A stretch of DNA of 64,000 nt from Rugalucina vietnamica (taxonomy: Eukaryota > Mollusca > Bivalvia > Lucinida > Lucinidae), in NCBI GenBank assembly GCA_964017185.1, contig OZ024883.1, forward strand, positions 1,860,001-1,924,000. The letters run 5' to 3'. Shown here piece after piece: positions 1 to 11,500 of the stretch. How positions within the stretch are numbered: position 1 is the stretch's first letter; each line of letters starts with the position of its first letter. A program made the translations under genes and the position numbers. The notes below the pieces were generated by a model. That model was not told the DNA's origin, made no database searches, and saw only the letters and a list, made by a program, of their open reading frames with translations.

Positions 1-133
1 GTTTTCTTTTTCTCCATACTCACAACGCTGTTGCTCGACTTCCTAGTGAATGATCTCAAGTTTCCATGTGTCAAACATAATTCACCATGGTGTTAATTTG
101 TTTGAACGTGGTGATTCAAATACTAATTAAAGA

Positions 134-312
134 TTGTCGACGAAACCGGTTCTAACGAGTACCCACAATCTACAGTGTATGTTTTGCTTTGAGGCGGTTC
201 TAACGTGTACCCACAAAGTATGTTTTGGATCAAAAATAAGAAAATTAGTTATACACATGCAAAATATAAATGTGGGGTTTAAAGACAGGGTTTTCATGCC
301 GGGGGATCTGGT
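134..312 (-). repeat. MITE family B, degenerate copy
   Basis: It shares the paired blocks GAGGCGGTTCTAAC and CCCACAATCTATGTTTTG-like with the better copies of family B in this window (for example 22617-22852). It is followed by the family's AAAAGTGGGGTTTAA-like tail. The central hairpin is broken here. 'Minus' means the copy runs opposite to the one at 528-802. Confidence 0.6.
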
Positions 313-527
313 TCCCAGCATCAAAGAGAACAGCTAGCCAGACAGTAGCAGTGGGCGTGGCTTACACCAGGTAAGCTGGCTACCTATAGGGGTCATAAAA
401 CTGATAAGGATCACAGGTCAATATTGATTGTAATAAACAGCCACAATTCATTTACCAATTATACCAATATAGCTGCATAGGTAAAGGAAGCAATAAAAAC
501 AATCTAAAACATTTTTATTTCCTATCA

Positions 528-802
528 TCAGGAAAACAAGTCCGTGCAATAAATACCCCCTTAAACCCCACTTTTATATAGCAAAACTGGGGTATGCAGG
601 GGTATACCTATTTTTATTTTTGCTCCAAAACATAGATTGTGGGTACTCTTTAGAACCGCCTCAGGGAGGCGGTTTTAACATGTACCCACAATCTATGTTT
701 TGAGCAAAAATAAAAAATATCAAAAATTTTCCAATGAAATTTTCAATTTTTATGCTGAAAAAACATCACAGTATATTGCATGGGTAAGTTTTCGTATTGT
801 TT
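528..802 (+). repeat. MITE family B, near full-length copy
   Basis: A 275-bp element that starts CATCAGGAAAAC and ends with the complement of CATTACGAAAACTTGCCC, so the ends are imperfect inverted repeats. The centre is a hairpin built on GAACCGCCTC/GAGGCGGTT, flanked by inverted copies of TTTTTGCTCCAAAACATAGA. There is no coding capacity. It is a non-autonomous DNA element of unknown superfamily, with about a dozen copies or fragments in the window. Confidence 0.75.
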
Positions 803-944
803 TTTTTTTTTTATATATATTTTGCTTCTCATAACCTTTATATGCTACTGAAGTAGAATCCAGTTTTGTAAACAGAATCACTATTTTGTATTTATTTATT
901 TAATTTTCATTAAAATGTTTAATTATGATCATTTTAATAGCCTT

Positions 945-1151
945 AATCACTCGATCATCTCACCGCTGTGTATGGTGTGGGTTCGAGCCCCGCTCTGGCC
1001 ACATGTGAGACAAGCCATGTTCTGCTTGCGGGTGTGTCAGGTGGTTTTTCTCGGGGTTCTCCCGTTTTCGCCCCATCTACTCATTGGCCCGTCTCATATG
1101 AGCTGAAATAATCTTGAAAGGGACGTAAAATTGAATTAAAAAAAAAAATAA
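945..1151 (+). mobile_element. tRNA-derived SINE, 5'-truncated copy
   Basis: The sequence matches the full SINE at 8886-9123 from inside its tRNA head (B box GGTTCGAGCCC) through the TTGAAAGGGACGTAAAA tail to a poly-A end. It is flanked by a 10-bp direct repeat, TAATAGCCTT, at 935-944 and 1152-1161. That marks it as a genuine 5'-truncated retroposition rather than later erosion. Confidence 0.8.
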
Positions 1152-1224
1152 TAATAGCCTTCCCTTTCAAAAACATAAGTTCATATTTCCACTTTAATTT
1201 TAATGTTTGACAGATAGAAATCAC

Positions 1225-1281
1225 ATTATTAATTTATTTATTTATTTATTAATTTATTTATTTATTTATTTATTTATTTGA
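1225..1281. repeat. TTTA microsatellite
   Basis: Near-perfect repeats of ATTTATTT over about 55 bp. Confidence 0.85.
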
Positions 1282-1779
1282 AGAAAACCAAGAAAGAAAT
1301 TCTTCATGACAAAACATTTTTGACTGTCTATTGTAACCAATATTATGAAAAGGCTAGTTGCAGACAGGTAAGACCTGTCAATCATTTTGTGACGTCAAAG
1401 TAGCCTTCAATTAAAAGCCAATTAGAATCAAATACTGTCGTCAATAAAAAACGCTTCATCGAAAATGTTGCATAACTTGGCCAAAAGCTAAACAATATGA
1501 ACAAACTTTGCATTTTCTTTATTTTTACCTTCTCTCTCACGGTATAGCATAAACCAAATTTGGTTAAGATGCGCACTTTTCTCAAAACTAGCATGGGTGC
1601 ACCATTTTTAAAAATGCACCCTGACGTCATTATAGAGACGTTTTTGACGTAAAAATACTTAAAAGTTGTGCAAAGTCGTTTTACAAACTTGTGAACATCA
1701 AATGTTTGAAACGTGACATCACTGGACTACGTGAAGTTGAAATTGAAATACTGAAAATAACATACGGACTTTTCACAAG

Positions 1780-1814
<35 letters not shown>

Positions 1815-2682
1815 ATACTGCTCGGTTTCTGGCGTTCGAAGTGACTCCTTAGTCTGGAATCATCATTTGCATCGGCATAAGAGTCCCTCTATTGCTAGCT
1901 CTTTCACCTACGCTTCTGTAGCAAAATCTTTTTGACGTCGACGTCTCTTATGCTTACGAATTTTACAGATGAATCATTTTAGAAATGATGCCGTTATATT
2001 CAGATGTACACCTTGATTTAATCTTAATAACGTAGTCACGTTATTTCAAATGAATAGGCAAGAATGGAGCAATGGTATTCTGACGCTTATTTTCCTAGAC
2101 GTCAAATACACGATATCGGTAAGGACGTTCGTTTCACGCTGAAAGACAGGAGAAGTAACAATAGAAACTATTCCTTGTCAAAAAGCCATGCCAGGATAGC
2201 CTTTGAAAACTTTTGACCATTTTGACGGCGATCACCATTTAAGCATTGAACATGAGCTGTAGTGACGTCAATAACGCTAGAGAATGAAATTCTGTTTTCA
2301 AAAATGTGCTTCAACAACATATGGCCACGTATGGATATCCCACTCTATGGCTTAATGTGTTGGTATTGCAAAGGAGACTTTCAGTAATCGAAAGAAGCAA
2401 TGCCTGATAGACCGGTCCATGAACAGAATAGGGATTTTGCGAGGGTTGGATGTTTTCAACAACATGTCATGTTTCAAGCAGCTGTCTGAATAATTCCAAA
2501 TCAGCATTGCCGAATGCGTGTAAGATTAGCAAAAGATATGACCAATATTTAAAATAATTAAAATTGTTTATCTTGGCAGTATGGCGTGTCAAATCTGACA
2601 GAGGCGTTTTTTGTTGACGGCAGTATAGAATTGATGTTAAACCTTAAACAGTCAGAGAAAGAATGACACAGGTATACCTGTG
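1282..2682. other. Non-coding stretch
   Basis: No gene or exon is supported here. It holds a 33-base A run at 1780-1812 and otherwise unique-looking AT-rich DNA. Confidence 0.5.
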
Positions 2683-2752
2683 AGGCCTTTTATACCCCAG
2701 CCCTGTCTTTAAGTGGGTACACATTACATGGACATGTTTTCCTGGTGAATAG
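2683..2752 (-). repeat. MITE family B end fragment
   Basis: Matches only the outer arm of family B: a TATACCCCAG-like block, then GTGGGTACA and ACATGGACATGTTTTCCT. No gene is seen between this fragment and 3450. Confidence 0.5.
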
Positions 2753-3449
2753 GTGACTGTTATTGCTGGTGTAAGAGCACAACCGAAGCTAGGCTATTTA
2801 TTCTGGGTTCGTAATCGTCCGACGTAAATGATGCACAAGCAAACAACATCATTTAACATTTTATTTATTACATCATCAAATATATTTAACATTTACATAT
2901 CAACATGGAACAACGAAATAAATAAATGTATTTCAGTTTACAAATATCAATATTTGATTATTTGGTTGGTGGTTCAACGCCCAAGTCAACATTTTTGTTT
3001 TCAGTAATCCCTTTTGGGTATTAACCGGCACTATAGGATGAGACAGTAACTTGAACAAGAAAACAACTTGGTACCAGTGGGGGTTTGAAATCAGCGCATC
3101 TAAATTCGTGTACGAGACAATGCAATTACACTATGCACTAACCAATAACAAATTCCGTAGACAGAAACAATGTGCCAGTAATGAGAGGTACATTAAGACA
3201 AATGGCAAAATATCCTGTGGCAAAATTGTCAATTACTTCCATGTCATCATTTGATTAAAAACAGAAAGAAACTTTAGCAATAACCATGGAACATTTCATT
3301 CAGAACCAGTATCAAGCTCAAATACACTGACAGTTGACATTATTATTGGTAACATTAAGCTGAATCACTATTTTAATACTATAAATAAGCCTTTAGCATA
3401 TTCACCAATAACATTATTTCTTGTTCGGTTATTCGTGGCTTATATTGTG

Positions 3450-3594
3450 TAATCCTTATCGTCATTCTGCTTGTTATCAGTGAAGGGGAAAATTGTCTGA
3501 TGTTAAAGCCTTATCTGGCTCTAGAGCTTCAACTGTTTTCTCTGTCTCAGTAACTTCTACTCTTACCACATTCTCTATTTCAACATTGTTGAAA
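3450..3594 (-). pseudogene. Duplicated fragment of the last exon of the downstream gene
   Basis: Read on the minus strand, about 145 bp repeat the final coding stretch of the gene ending at 3843 (its 3993-3848 segment), with scattered substitutions. The first part stays in the same frame and encodes a recognisable Val-Glu-Val-Thr-Glu-Thr-Glu-Lys-Thr run. One extra base near the Asn-Phe-Pro codons then shifts the frame into a stop. A family B MITE separates the two copies. It is most simply a partial tandem duplication that has decayed; an unused alternative terminal exon is a weaker possibility. Confidence 0.75.
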
Positions 3595-3825
3595 ATTGAA
3601 ATTTTCAGTAGAAAAAAAAAAATATACTTTTCTTATTTTTGCTCAAAACATTGATATCGGTACACGTTAGAACCGCCTCGCGGAGGCGGTTCTAACGAGT
3701 ACCCACAATCGATGTTTTGGAGCAAAAATAAGAAAAATAGGTATTACCCTGCATATCCCAGTTTTCCTATATAAAAGTGGGGTTTAAGTGGGTAAACTTT
3801 TCAGGGACATGTTTTCCTAATGACA
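3595..3825 (-). repeat. MITE family B copy between exon and exon duplicate
   Basis: Full hairpin core (GCGGAGGCGGTTCTAAC and its complement) and the family tail ending GGGACATGTTTTCCTAATGA. It lies exactly between the last exon at 3843 and its decayed duplicate at 3450-3594. Confidence 0.8.
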
Positions 3826-3842
3826 CAACTTCACAGTTTTAT

Positions 3843-5480
3843 CTAAACCATGTAATCTTTATCATCATTCTGCTTGTTAGCAGTGAAAGGGAAATTTTCT
3901 GAAGTTAAAGCCTTATCTGGCTCAGTGGCTTCAACTGTTTTCTCAGTCTCAGTCACTTCAACCCTTATCACTTTCTCTATTTCAACATTGTTTTCACCAT
4001 TCGAAACGACAATATCTATATCTTCTTCCTCATTAAGATCACTTTCGCTACTGCTGTCAACAGTCTTTTCAATTCTTTCCGATTTTTCTTCTTCAGTTTC
4101 TTCCTTTTCTTCCGTTACGAAAAATACCACATTATTATCAACCACAGCATTATCTATAATTTTGGTTTCTTCTGTATTCTTACTTTCTTTGGTTTCTTCC
4201 TTAGCACTCACAGCATTTTCCTTCACAACCTCATCTATTATCGTTTCATCTACAGTTTCTTGTGAGTCAAGGACCTCGTATTTAGCCATTTCATCAGTTA
4301 TTGTCTTTTCCTCTTCATGTGCTTTGATATCAACTTGAGTATCAACTTTATCTTTATTATTTTCAATTGCTTTTTCAGTAGTTTCTTTTGTCAATTCTCC
4401 TTTGGCGTTCTCTTCTTTCGCAAGCACTTTTTGTTCACTCTCTAACTCTTTTATTGCATCGTCTATAACAATACTAGCTACCCTGTCAGCGAATTTCACC
4501 TCTTTATGTGTATCAGTCTGTTTAATCGGTTCTTCTTTTGGCACATTATCTTCATCAGCTTCTAGATTTCCCATGTTTACTTCTTCGTTAATAATTGGTT
4601 CAGTAGGTGTTAATTGTTCACCATGAAGAGCCTCGAATTTATTTCTGTCCAAGCTTCCTAGTGATATATCCACGGGCGTGGGTGGGGGTTGGTTCACGTA
4701 CAGTGTTTCTTCCACTGCGTCGTGGCGTTTGCGTAGTTTTGGAAGAGAGATTCCGGTTACCCTTGGTAATTTTGATTCAACAGTGTCCAACATCTTGTGC
4801 CCTTTCAGGGTAACATAAACACCCGATTTTCCTGAAATGTGCAAAACACGAGATGTGTACAAGTTATTTGTAAAAGGAGATTCATGTATTACATGTTTAG
4901 GCCCTAATGTCAGTACAGTGTCAGAAAACCATGGCAGCTGAACTGCAAGACACACGTGGTAAAGACAGCTTTGATGCTTTAGCCAAAATATGTTATGAAA
5001 AGACTTGTCACGATACATTTATCTCCGTAATTGACGATTGATTATTTCTAGTTGTGTTGTGTAAGTACCAAAAGATTGAATTTGTGCTACAAGGAACGGT
5101 ACAGAAAAGAAACAACTTTAGATGCTAAGTCATCTATCTTGAAAATAAAAAAATAGCATAACAACAGAATACCTTTTGGATTCACGTGGTCAGGCACGTG
5201 CATCGTCACCTCTTCCGGTAACCGTCGGATACCTTCGGATGACTTCGGAAGTACATAAAGATTTTGCGCATAGTTTTGCTGTGTCCCACTTTTCGGTCTG
5301 ACACCAGGCATCTGGCGGTAGGACTGTGGACGTGAGGGTGGGGTCCGGGTTGATGGAAGACTAGAGCCTGTACGGGATGAGGTAGGACGAGAACCAGCCA
5401 CCTTCGCTGAGTCCGGGCGAGAGTGAGGCTCCGGGGACGGGGAGTCACCGAGATCTGATCTTGGAGAATCTGTGAGGAAA

Positions 5481-5513
<33 letters not shown>

Positions 5514-8500
5514 CTGAGTGAAGTTTATCGACGCGTCAACCCTTATGGGTCATTAGCGTCTAACAAATATAAGATGCATAATTTAGTTCAAAGAAAAAAA
5601 AACCATATGATATGGTAAGAATGCAGGAAAAAATAAAAAAAAAAAAAAAAAAACACGTTATCTATGATGAGATTGTCATTTCTCGTTGTGAGAAGAAGTA
5701 TAGTCTAAGAAAGATCCAGATCCGGTGAAATATAATTAAAAATTCAACCCAGATACCAGGTGGGTAAGAAAAAATGACACTACTACAAATCATACGTTTA
5801 TAGAGTAGATTTTTCCCAAGAAGATGACAACTCTGATTGAAACACGATATCAGCAATTTATTATATAGTTGCAAAAATGTTGGGTGATTTTTAGCAACTC
5901 TGAACTAACCTGGAGGGGCTGAGGGAATCTCGTCCCCATGGTCCTTTATTCTGTATGGTCCCGTCATGAAACAGCCTGCGGGGTTTTCCCGTGGCATGTA
6001 TACACCATAGACCTCGAGGCCCTTAGAATCTAGCAGATGGGCTCTGTAAAACACAACTTAATGATAGAACTTTATCATCGGATAGTAGCATTAATCAAAT
6101 AACCCTCAAGTTCGATATTGTGACATAAAGCTGAATTATGTCTGTTATATCCCAGATAATACATGCATAAAAAATGTTCATAACAGTGGAAGTGAAGTTT
6201 ACTGCCTGAGAACTATATGTAATTGTATACAGTAAAATATGATGCCAAGAAATTGATGTAACTGAATTCAAAAGTCCAAACGTAAAACCAAGCGGGAAAG
6301 AAAATGGCCTTACCACAGAAATCATACTATAACTATAACAAAGCGATGATAAAAGATGACTAGCTCCGAGCTCTCATGGTTGTTTTACGAAAACTTGCAC
6401 ATACAATATACAGAGTTTGTTTTCAGCTGTAAAAATTGAAAATCTTAGCGATATTTTGATAATTTTCTTATTTTTGCTCAAAACATTGATTGTGGGTACA
6501 CGTTAGAACCGCCTCTCCGAGGCGGTTATAACGAGTACCCACGATCTATGTTTTAAAAAAAACCACTGAAATACATATACCTGGACATGTCCCAGTTTCA
6601 TTATATAAATGTGTGAGTCTAAGGGGGTACATGTATAAATTATACGGACATGTTTTCATGATGGTTCATTTCCGTCAATGCTGACACATTCTTACCTGTT
6701 ATATCTAGCCCCAGTCAGAAATGAGTGTGTTGTCTCCCCTTCACTGGAGTAGATATTGAAGAACCTGGAACATTCCATACATAGATTTTAGCTGTTGTAT
6801 CAACTCTTCGACAATACTTAATACTTTAGATCCGGAAATATTCGCGAGAACTTAATTTTCGCTAATATTCGCGAATTGGTTGACTTGCGAATTCAAAGTT
6901 CTCGCTAATAAATAGTCACTATAAACTTTATAGAATACATGGACCCACTCGCGAATTCAAGAACTCGCTAATAATTTGGAAATAGAAAATTCGCGAAATA
7001 AAAGTTTCGCGAAAAATTTCCGAATTTACAGTACATGTACATGTTTAAAGCGTTATTACGTAAACTCATTACTGACCATTATAATGAGCAATTGAGTTTT
7101 AACTTCCATATCCGTATGTTCGTAAACTGTTTCTGATACACAAACAATTTGCAAAATATGAAAAAAAACGGTTATTATTTATAATCAAAGCATCATAAAT
7201 CCAAAATAAAATCATGAACATCATAGTTATTTTTCCCTTTGCTAAATAGTGCTTTTTAAAGCCAGAAATATTGCTGTGTACCCTGTGTATAAAAGAAGAA
7301 AAGCCAAAGTGGGAGAAACACTAGGGCTCTATCAGGAAGATCGCAAAGATAATAGCTACAATGGTCAAGACAAGCTTATTGCGATCAACAGTTGAAGGAT
7401 AGTAACCAGAAAATTTATGGAGAATGCCGGGAAACTATTGTTAGTGTAAGAAGAAAGTGGTGCACCCTTCTTCTACATATACAGGAAAAGATGGAGATAT
7501 GACATGGTGGTTTGGAAACGCTGAGACATGGAAGATAGAAATGAATCTAATGTAGATAGAAACGAAAGTAGTAAGTCCACACAATGCGCCAGAAAACATA
7601 TCGATAGTAAACCCCATACAAAAAGTACATCTAATGTAGATACATGTAAGAATGTGAAAATTCCATACAGAGTATGCGAGAGAGAAAACAAAACCACAGC
7701 GAACGCTATAAACAAATATAGGAAGATGGAAATAAATCTACTGTAGGACTTGGTGTAAAGACTTCTGTTGAATATACCTGTATCTGAATCGCGTTTGTTC
7801 CCTGTCAAACACTCTGAAAGGTTATCGTAGACGGTTTCAATAGATGTTGGCATTTCTGATTAATATCAATTGAACTACCCTCTATCCTATAATTGTGGCG
7901 TGCAAATCCGGCAAGTGTCAATACGCTGAACTGTACAAATCCCTTTTTTCGTTATAAAGCCTTCAAAAATCTAAAGTTGGACAGTATGGTTTGTCAGACC
8001 TGCTCGAAAACATGATTATCCGTAATGCTAGTGTCCGTTCTAAGAGATTGGTTTGGGTGTAATTCGTTTGTTATGGTATTCAAAATAGGTATTGCGTGTC
8101 GTTTTGCCAGTTTTACCGTTTATGATGCCGGCTTTATTGCCGTTGATTTTGTTGGACAAATAACCTTGGTCATCTACGAATGTATGTTTCCTTTTCCTCC
8201 GATATTGAAATGTTCCAGTTATCTATTTTCGATATGACGAATCGCACTTACTCTTTAGTTAAAGATATTGAGTGCTGCATATATTATAGATTATGCTGCA
8301 AACCACTAAATATTGCATGTACATGACGAAAGCTTGAATAGGCTTAACCTATGCATAAGCAAAGGCTCATACATGTATAACTTTGCTTAACCTATGCATA
8401 TAAGCCAAGGCTAATACATGTTTAACTTTGCATGGAGCCTTGACTTGCATGTTTGTCTGTGAAATGTCGCGCTGACTTCAATATCCCATTAAATAAATGA

Positions 8501-11500
8501 GCCGCCTCATGGGAAAACCAACAATCTGCATAAGCGAAAACAAAGACGCAGATCAGCTTCGCGGTAACCGCGAAGTTGATCAGCGCCTTTGTTTTCGCTA
8601 CTCGGATAGTACATATCCTCTTCTACTTAAATCCGAAATGTCAAGCTTCTAGCTCTTTTCTGTGACTGTACAGGTCGGTTTGTGTCAGACCTGTTCGGAA
8701 ACCACATTGTTGGTTTTCCCACGAGGTGGCTCAAATAAATACATCTAAATGAATAAGTTGCTACATACTCTTTCGAAGTGTAAAAGATAGAGCGAGTCCT
8801 CAGGTCCTCCACCCCTGGAAAATAACAGAGAAATATAAACCCCAGTCTACTGTGATTTCAAGTTCACAAGACATTCAGCGGTCACGGCGGCCCCCGTGGC
8901 CGAGCGGTTAAGGGCGCTGTTTCTAAATCACTCGATCATCTCACCGCTGTGTCTGGTGTGGGTTCGAGCCCCGCTCTGGCCACATGTGAGACAAGCCAAG
9001 TTCTGCTTGCGGGTGTGCCAGGTGGTTTTCTCGGGGTTCTCCCGTTTTCGCCCCACCTACTGATTGGCCCGTCTCATTTGAGCTGAAATAATCTTGAAAG
9101 GGACGTAAAACTGAAAAAAGATACAGCGGTCACTGATATTGTGTATTATACATTATGAGAAATACATTTGGAATAACTTAACGAAACCATTACTGTTTAG
9201 TTTATGTGAAATATTTGAAATATTTAGTTAGTTCAAATGTTCTTCTAAATTAGCTGTAAGTTAAGAGTTTCCCTTTTTTTCTTTTTACACTTACTCTTCA
9301 TATTTTCCCGCCTAATATCATAAGCATTAACTGGAGCCGAATTACTTCGCTGCATTGCACGTAATAATCTGCAAGAAGTAAAATGATGTGAGGATGTTCA
9401 TCATTAAAGGAAATGAACCCGTTATATTGTTTTAATTTTCACAGATTATATGCCTATTGTTGAAAAAAATAAATGAGCCCCTGCATGAGAAAACCAACAA
9501 CATGCATAAGCGAAAACAAAGGCGCAGATCAGTTTCGCGGTAACCGCGAAGCTGATCAGCGTCTTTGTTTTCGCGACATGGATAGTACAATCCCTTTTTT
9601 GGTAAAATTTTAAATTTCAAGCTTCTAGCTTGCTTCTGTAACTGTACAAGCCGGTTTGTGTCTGACCTGGTCGGAAACTCAAAATGTTGGTTATCTCACG
9701 CGAAGGCTCAAATCATGGTTTTGCTTTTCTGCTTATCTATTGTCGCTGTTGATTTTGGTCGTTGTTAATATTGTTGCTTTCATTCTTACACTCGTTCTAT
9801 TTTTATTCCTGTTTATGTGCATTCTTGCACTCAGTGGATTCCATTTATGCCTATTTGATACCTACGTTGCTCTTGTTGGCCGGCCATATTTGATGACGTA
9901 TTCATCTACGTCATTTATCTTCCTCAGATCTGTTGCCGACAGATACTGGTGCGTCCTGTTCTGTCGGTAGAACTGTTTCTGTCCTCTCCGTCGGCTAGGT
10001 GCCGACCATTGTCTCCTGTTGTTACGAGTCGCCAGTAGGGCTCTCTCGAACTTTAGGAACCCGTGTTCTTGTTCAAACTGAAAATATGGTTCGTACACTT
10101 TCATTTTGCAATTACATAAACTATTGTTAAGCAGGGCCTATTTAAATAAAAATGTTAAAACAGGTAAATACCCGAAAACCTTAGCATGTATTTTAATACA
10201 TTTTAATATTATGTAACGTTATTTTGAATTATCAAAAGTTCGAGTCCCGCACTGGCCACATGTGAGACAAGCCAATTTCAAGTTCTGCTTACGGGTGTGC
10301 TAGGTGTTTTTTCTCGGGGTTCTCCCGTTTTCGCCGACCTACTGACTAACTCGTCTCATATGAGTTGAAAAAAAAAAGCTCCCATCGAAACGCACAAGAG
10401 ATGCACTATCTGTAACCTTAAGTTCTACCTCCACTGTACTTTGATAAAATCAGATTTTACAAATACCGAAATAGCATAACTGCGATTCAATCTTCATATA
10501 CTGATGTCATAAAAGTAAATATTGCAAAGCAAATTGTGCTCTAGTGCTGTGGAATAAAAATGCGCTTTTCAAAAGATTGTATTCCTTATTTAATGTAAGT
10601 GAATAAGATAAAATTACAATAAATCATTGAAAATGCTACAGTATACAACTATTTCATACCTTCCTGTGTGACAGTCAAAACTATCACCCCGAGGTGCTGT
10701 GGATGACCCGATGAACTGTTGCCCGAAGCCGAAGGCCGAGGGCAACAGTTCATCGGGTCATCCACAGCTCCAAGGGGTGATAGTTATGACTGGCACACAG
10801 GAAGGTTTGAAATAGTTGTTTTATTACCCAACTCAAACTTAATACCATACACATACTATATTATGACAAGACTGGTTGTAACATTAAATGTTAAAAATGA
10901 AAATAAGGTTGAAACATGCTCATATCCTGGTTTTGTTGTACAGATCGTGTTTGCTTGTTTGATTCTGATTTGCGTGTTTGTTTACTTGCTTGAAGGTTTG
11001 GCACTTAAGTTGATTTACTTGTTTGCTTATTTTATTGTTTTTGTTTTGTTTATTCTGTTTGTTTCTTTGGTTCATTTTTTGTTTGTATGATTGTTTGTTT
11101 GTTGTGTTTTATTCCATTTTTGTTTGTTTTGCTTGTTTGTTTTTTGTTTGTTTTGTTAGTTTTTTGTTTCTGTTTTCTTAGGTTTTCCATTTCATGTGCT
11201 TATTTGTGATTAATGCTTGGTTTGAATTGTTTGTTTTATGTTTGTTTGTGTGCTTTTTTGTTTGTTTGGTCATATGTTTTGTTCGTTTGTTTGATTTATT
11301 TGTTTGTTGTTTGCTTTTGATTACTTTTTGTTTGACAATATTTGCAGGTATACAGGCAGTATAAAAGCATGCAGTTTAAAAGCATGCAAAGCAAGTCACT
11401 TGACTGGGAAACAGTAAAAACTGTTGCACATGAAACAGTTCGTCACATGACATGAAACAGTTCATTGAAACTGGTTTAAACTGGGTTTAACTAAAATTGT

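Noticed and set aside
7473..7853. Hydrophobic 126-codon minus-strand frame
   Set aside because: After the first 25 codons it runs past a good donor into low-complexity intronic sequence; no family resemblance.
8888..8985. tRNA gene suggested by A and B boxes
   Set aside because: It is the head of a SINE with target duplications; acceptor and anticodon arms do not pair convincingly.
10930..11340. Membrane-protein-like frame in the GTTT-rich tract
   Set aside because: Hydrophobic residues come from the TTTG repeat, with no splice or start support.
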